Positions 4,747 through 7,441 of a stretch of 7,441 nt of DNA are shown here, in pieces. How positions within the stretch are numbered: the first letter of the stretch is position 1; every line of letters starts with the position of its first letter. The notes beneath the pieces are model-generated. The model saw only the letters and a list, made by a program, of their open reading frames with translations, did no database searches and was not told where the DNA came from. The position numbers and the translations under genes are program-made. The DNA is taken from positions 1-7,441 of the forward strand of contig JACREA010000240.1 in assembly GCA_016218465.1 (NCBI GenBank). The letters are read 5' to 3'. Source of the DNA: Nitrosomonadales bacterium. Its GTDB lineage: Bacteria > Pseudomonadota > Gammaproteobacteria > Burkholderiales > Gallionellaceae.

Positions 4747-6165
4747 ATGCCCTTCATCCCCCACACCGAGCAAGACATTGCAGCGATGCTCGCCAGCATC
4801 GGCGCAAAAAATATTGACGCGCTGTTCGATGAAATTCCAGCCGCGCTGCGCAGCGGCAAGCTGATCGCCGTCGGCGCCGGGCTGAACGAGATGCAGGTAT
4901 CGCGCCTGATGCACGAACGCGCTGCGCAGGATAACCAGCATCTCAACTTCATCGGCGCGGGCGCCTACGAGCATCACATCCCCGCCGCAGTCTGGGAAAT
5001 CGCTACTCGCGGCGAGTATTACACTGCCTACACGCCGTACCAGGCCGAGGCCAGCCAGGGCACGCTGCAAACGCTGTATGAATACCAGACGATGATCGCG
5101 TCGCTGACCGGCATGGATGCGTCCAACGCCAGCCTGTATGACGGCGCGTCCGGTTTGGCCGAGGCGATCCTGATGGCGGTCCGTTCACACAAGTCCTCGC
5201 GTCGTGTGCTGATTCCCGCGTCCATCAGCCCGCTGTACCGTAGCGTGGCGCGCAGCATCGTCAGTTTGCAAAACATCGATCTCGTGGAGATTCCGTTTGA
5301 CATAGCGACCGGCACCACCGACCTGAATGCATTGCAGCAGCATGCCGGCAGCGACATCGCGGCACTGGTCATCCCGCAGCCGAATTTCTTCGGTGCGCTG
5401 GAAGATGTGGATACGCTGACCGACTGGGCGCATGCACAAAATGCGCTGGCCATCGGACTTGTGAATCCGTTGACCCTCGCGTTGCTGAAAGCGCCGGGCA
5501 GTTGGAGCGCCCCTCACCCCAACCCTCTCCCGCTTGCGGGAGAGGGGGCAATCGAATCGCTACGCGAATCTAAAATCTCTGGGGCGGACATCGCGGTCGG
5601 AGACGGCCAGCCGCTCGGCGCACCGCTCTCCAGCGGCGGCCCGTATTTCGGTTTCATGTGCTGCAAGCAGGCTCTGGTGCGCCAGATGCCGGGGCGCATC
5701 ATCGGACGCACCGTCGATCTGGATGGAAAACCGGGTTTCACGCTGACGCTGCAGGCACGCGAGCAACACATTCGCCGCGCCAAGGCAACATCAAATATTT
5801 GCAGTAATCAGGGTTTGATGGTGTCAGCGGCGACTATACATATGGCGCTGCTCGGTGCTGACGGACTGCACCGCGTCGCCGCGGCTTCACACGCCAACAC
5901 ACAGGCGCTGACGGAAAAATTGCGTGCCGTACCTGGTGTAAAACTGATGTTCAATTCGCCACGCTTCCACGAGGCCGTGCTGCAACTTTCCAAGCCCGCT
6001 GGTGCAGTGCTGGCAAAAATGGAGGCGCAAGGTGTGCTCGGGGGGTACAATCTTTCCGCGCACTATCCGCAACTGGGCGATGCGATTCTGGTGTGCGCCA
6101 CCGAAACCAAAACCAAAGCCGATCTGCAACGCTACATTGACACTCTGAAACTCGCCCTCAACTAA
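4747..6165 (+). CDS. gcvPA: Glycine dehydrogenase (decarboxylating) subunit 1, with in-frame palindromic-element insert
   Basis: GcvPA and GcvPB together form the PLP-dependent P protein, which decarboxylates glycine and passes the aminomethyl group to GcvH. This is the split (two-gene) form. The 472-residue product has FIGAGAYEHHIPA (68-80), YYTAYTPYQAEASQGTLQ (91-108), YEYQTMIASLTGMDASNASL (111-130), YDGASGLAEA (131-140), GADIAVGDGQPLG (279-291), SSGGPYFGFM (295-304), MPGRIIGRT (314-322) and LTLQAREQHIRRAKATSNIC (333-352). AGGA (4736-4739) seven bases before the ATG fixes the start. Usual length is about 448 residues; the excess is residues 254-278 (SAPHPNPLPLAGEGAIESLR..KIS), which split the step from LLKAPGSW to GADIAVG and come from a palindromic repeat. 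Without it the protein is 447 residues. The frame stays open throughout and flanking blocks are conserved, so function is probably kept. Confidence 0.97.
   Translation: MPFIPHTEQDIAAMLASIGAKNIDALFDEIPAALRSGKLIAVGAGLNEMQVSRLMHERAAQDNQHLNFIGAGAYEHHIPAAVWEIATRGEYYTAYTPYQAEASQGTLQTLYEYQTMIASLTGMDASNASLYDGASGLAEAILMAVRSHKSSRRVLIPASISPLYRSVARSIVSLQNIDLVEIPFDIATGTTDLNALQQHAGSDIAALVIPQPNFFGALEDVDTLTDWAHAQNALAIGLVNPLTLALLKAPGSWSAPHPNPLPLAGEGAIESLRESKISGADIAVGDGQPLGAPLSSGGPYFGFMCCKQALVRQMPGRIIGRTVDLDGKPGFTLTLQAREQHIRRAKATSNICSNQGLMVSAATIHMALLGADGLHRVAAASHANTQALTEKLRAVPGVKLMFNSPRFHEAVLQLSKPAGAVLAKMEAQGVLGGYNLSAHYPQLGDAILVCATETKTKADLQRYIDTLKLALN
5506..5580 (+). repeat. In-frame palindromic repeat insert within gcvPA (copy 2)
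   Basis: These 75 bases encode GcvPA residues 254-278, which are absent from other GcvPA proteins I know. The core is a perfect 11-bp inverted repeat, CCCTCTCCCGC (5523-5533) and GCGGGAGAGGG (5536-5546), around TT. It is preceded by CCCTCACCCCAA (5511-5522) and followed by a weaker second hairpin, GAATCGC-TAC-GCGAATC (5554-5570, one A/A mismatch). Sequences of the type CCCTCACCCCAACCCTCTCC, ending in a hairpin, are a recurring dispersed repeat in proteobacterial genomes as I recall. When translated in this frame they give PHPNPLP.AGEG. The gcvT insert is the same element in reverse orientation. Confidence 0.9.
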
Positions 6166-6179
6166 TCGGGAGAACAAAC

Positions 6180-6680
6180 ATGAGCACCGTCAAATTGAAA
6201 GGCAACCCTGTCACCCTGCTGGGCAATTTTCCTGCCGTAGGGCAGCGCGCCCCGGCTTTCAGCCTGGTGGACAAGAACCTGAAAGATATCTCGCTGAAAG
6301 ACTTTGCCGGGAAGCGCAAGGTGCTGGACATTGTGCCCAGCCTCGATACCGCGGTGTGCGCCGCTTCTGCGCGCAAATTCAACGAGGCTGCCAGCAAGCT
6401 GACAAACACTGTGGTGCTGGTGATTTCCGCCGACTTGCCGTTCGCATCGGCTCGTTTTTGCTCTGCCGAGGGCTTGAACAACGTCACCACGCTGTCACTG
6501 ATGCGGGGTCGCGAATTCCTGCGCGATTACGGCGTGGAAATCGCAGACTTGCCGTTGCGTGGAGTCGCAGCACGCGCGGTGGTCGTGCTGGATGAAAATG
6601 ACCGTGTGCTGTACACCGAACTGGTGGACGACATCTCACATGAACCCAATTACGATGCGGCCCTGGCTGCATTGAAATGA
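6180..6680 (+). CDS. tpx: Thiol peroxidase (atypical 2-Cys peroxiredoxin, Tpx)
   Basis: Tpx reduces hydrogen peroxide and alkyl hydroperoxides using thioredoxin. The 166 residues match E. coli Tpx (168) nearly end to end. The peroxidatic cysteine is C60 in PSLDTAVCAAS (53-63), with T57 at the conserved active-site threonine position. The resolving cysteine is C94 in SARFCSAEGLNN (90-101). ISADLPFA (82-89) and AARAVVVLDEN (130-140) are further family signatures. GGGAG (6168-6172) lies seven bases before the ATG. The gene starts 14 bases after the gcvPA stop and ends 21 bases before gcvPB, so it is almost certainly on the gcv transcript. No promoter or terminator is visible on either side. It has no catalytic part in glycine cleavage; its place between two subunit genes is discussed as a finding. 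Confidence 0.97.
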   Translation: MSTVKLKGNPVTLLGNFPAVGQRAPAFSLVDKNLKDISLKDFAGKRKVLDIVPSLDTAVCAASARKFNEAASKLTNTVVLVISADLPFASARFCSAEGLNNVTTLSLMRGREFLRDYGVEIADLPLRGVAARAVVVLDENDRVLYTELVDDISHEPNYDAALAALK

Positions 6681-6701
6681 ATCTGACCAAGGACACCATC
6701 C

Positions 6702-7441
6702 ATGCTGATTTTTGAACGCTCCCACCCCGGTCGCCGCAACGCGGCACAAGCTCCGGACCACGCCGCAATGGTCAGCGGTATTCCAGCCGCGCTGCTGCGC
6801 CAGGATAGGCCGCTGTTGCCGGAGGCCTCGGAAATGGATGTCGTGCGTCACTACACGCGGCTGTCACAAAAGAATTTTTCGATCGACACGCACTTCTATC
6901 CGCTCGGCTCCTGCACGATGAAATATAACCCGCGCGCCTGCAACACGCTGGCGATGCTGCCAAACTTCCTCGCTCGCCATCCGCTCGCGCCGGAATCCAC
7001 CGGACAGGGTGTGTTGGCCTGCCTGTATGACTTGCAGGAAATCCTGAAGGACGTGACCGGCATGGCCGGCGTGAGCCTGATGCCGATGGCCGGTGCACAG
7101 GGCGAATTTGCCGGCATCGCGATGATCCGCGCTTATCACGATGCGCGCGGTGATACAGCGCGCACCGAGATCATCGTACCGGATGCGGCACACGGCACAA
7201 ATCCCGCGACCGCGGTGATGTGCGGCTACACAGTGAAAGAGATTCCTACCGATGCGAACGGCGATGTCGACCTGGACGCCCTGCGCGCCGCCACCGGCCC
7301 ACAGACTGCCGGCCTGATGCTGACCAATCCGTCCACGCTGGGCGTATTCGAAAAACAGATTCAGGCGATCCAGAAGATCGTCCACGACGCGGGCGGCCTG
7401 CTGTATTACGACGGCGCGAACCTGAATGCGATCCTCGGCAA
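6702..7441 (+). CDS. gcvPB: Glycine dehydrogenase (decarboxylating) subunit 2 (3'-truncated by window edge)
   Basis: This is the second subunit of the split P protein, which binds PLP. The frame is open from the ATG at 6702 to the window end (246 codons of a usual 480-490). It starts MLIFERSHPGRR, the expected N-terminus of this subunit, and AAGGA (6689-6693) lies eight bases upstream. Visible motifs are FYPLGSCTMKYNP (65-77), LYDLQEILKDVTGM (108-121), PMAGAQGEFAG (128-138), PDAAHGTNPAT (160-170), LMLTNPSTLGVFE (205-217) and YYDGANLNAIL (235-245). The PLP-binding lysine (in the NLHK motif of the family) lies beyond the right edge, so the catalytic centre cannot be checked. Its separation from gcvPA by tpx is unusual, but the sequence shows no damage. 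Confidence 0.96.
   Translation, partial: MLIFERSHPGRRNAAQAPDHAAMVSGIPAALLRQDRPLLPEASEMDVVRHYTRLSQKNFSIDTHFYPLGSCTMKYNPRACNTLAMLPNFLARHPLAPESTGQGVLACLYDLQEILKDVTGMAGVSLMPMAGAQGEFAGIAMIRAYHDARGDTARTEIIVPDAAHGTNPATAVMCGYTVKEIPTDANGDVDLDALRAATGPQTAGLMLTNPSTLGVFEKQIQAIQKIVHDAGGLLYYDGANLNAILG

Noticed and set aside
4189..5566. Shared 10-mer CGCGTAGCGA in the gcvT-gcvH spacer (4189-4198) and, on the other strand, in the gcvPA insert (5557-5566)
   Set aside because: A 10-base match is expected many times by chance in 7.4 kb and the flanks align poorly, so it does not establish kinship between the two repeats.
5508..5586. CGCCCC (5508-5513) and GGGGCG (5581-5586) as terminal inverted repeats of the gcvPA insert
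   Set aside because: Only six GC-rich bases, the right copy encodes the conserved Gly-Ala of GADIAVG, and the gcvT copy has no such pair. Probably chance.

Overview
The window looks like a chromosomal core region of a betaproteobacterium, most likely a member of the Nitrosomonadales (Gallionellaceae-like). This is inferred from the protein flavour, the moderately high G+C and the accC-prmA-DUF3426 gene order. All genes lie on the + strand and no transposase, tRNA, rRNA, phage gene or CRISPR array is visible.

Layout. (1) Bases 1-2687 hold a tightly packed run: the 3' three quarters of accC (biotin carboxylase), prmA (ribosomal protein L11 methyltransferase, overlapping accC by one base) and a zinc-ribbon/single-TM DUF3426 protein one base after prmA. 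(2) Bases 2688-3013 are non-coding but full: a sigma70-type promoter, a tandem glycine riboswitch with two recognisable aptamers, and a strong intrinsic terminator just before gcvT. (3) Bases 3014-7441 hold a glycine-cleavage operon, gcvT-gcvH-gcvPA-tpx-gcvPB, with the thiol peroxidase gene tpx sitting between the two P-protein subunit genes. gcvPB runs off the right edge.

Function. GcvPA/PB decarboxylate glycine and load the aminomethyl group on the lipoyl arm of GcvH; GcvT transfers the one-carbon unit to tetrahydrofolate. The L protein is not in the window. The riboswitch ties transcription of the set to glycine.

The most unusual content is repeat DNA inside and between the gcv genes. gcvT and gcvPA each carry an in-frame extra segment (about 26 and 25 codons) absent from the family alignment as I know it. 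The two segments are copies of one palindromic element in opposite orientation: 35 of 45 bases match without gaps, and every difference in the 11-bp stem keeps pairing, including two C-G to T-A double changes. With the segments removed, both proteins return to ordinary family length. The gcvT-gcvH spacer is built of GACTA/TAGTC repeats that also supply the gcvT stop codon. The gcvH-gcvPA spacer is a long polypurine/polypyrimidine hairpin capped by a perfect GC hairpin. This operon has therefore repeatedly taken up small structured repeats, twice inside enzyme-coding sequence.
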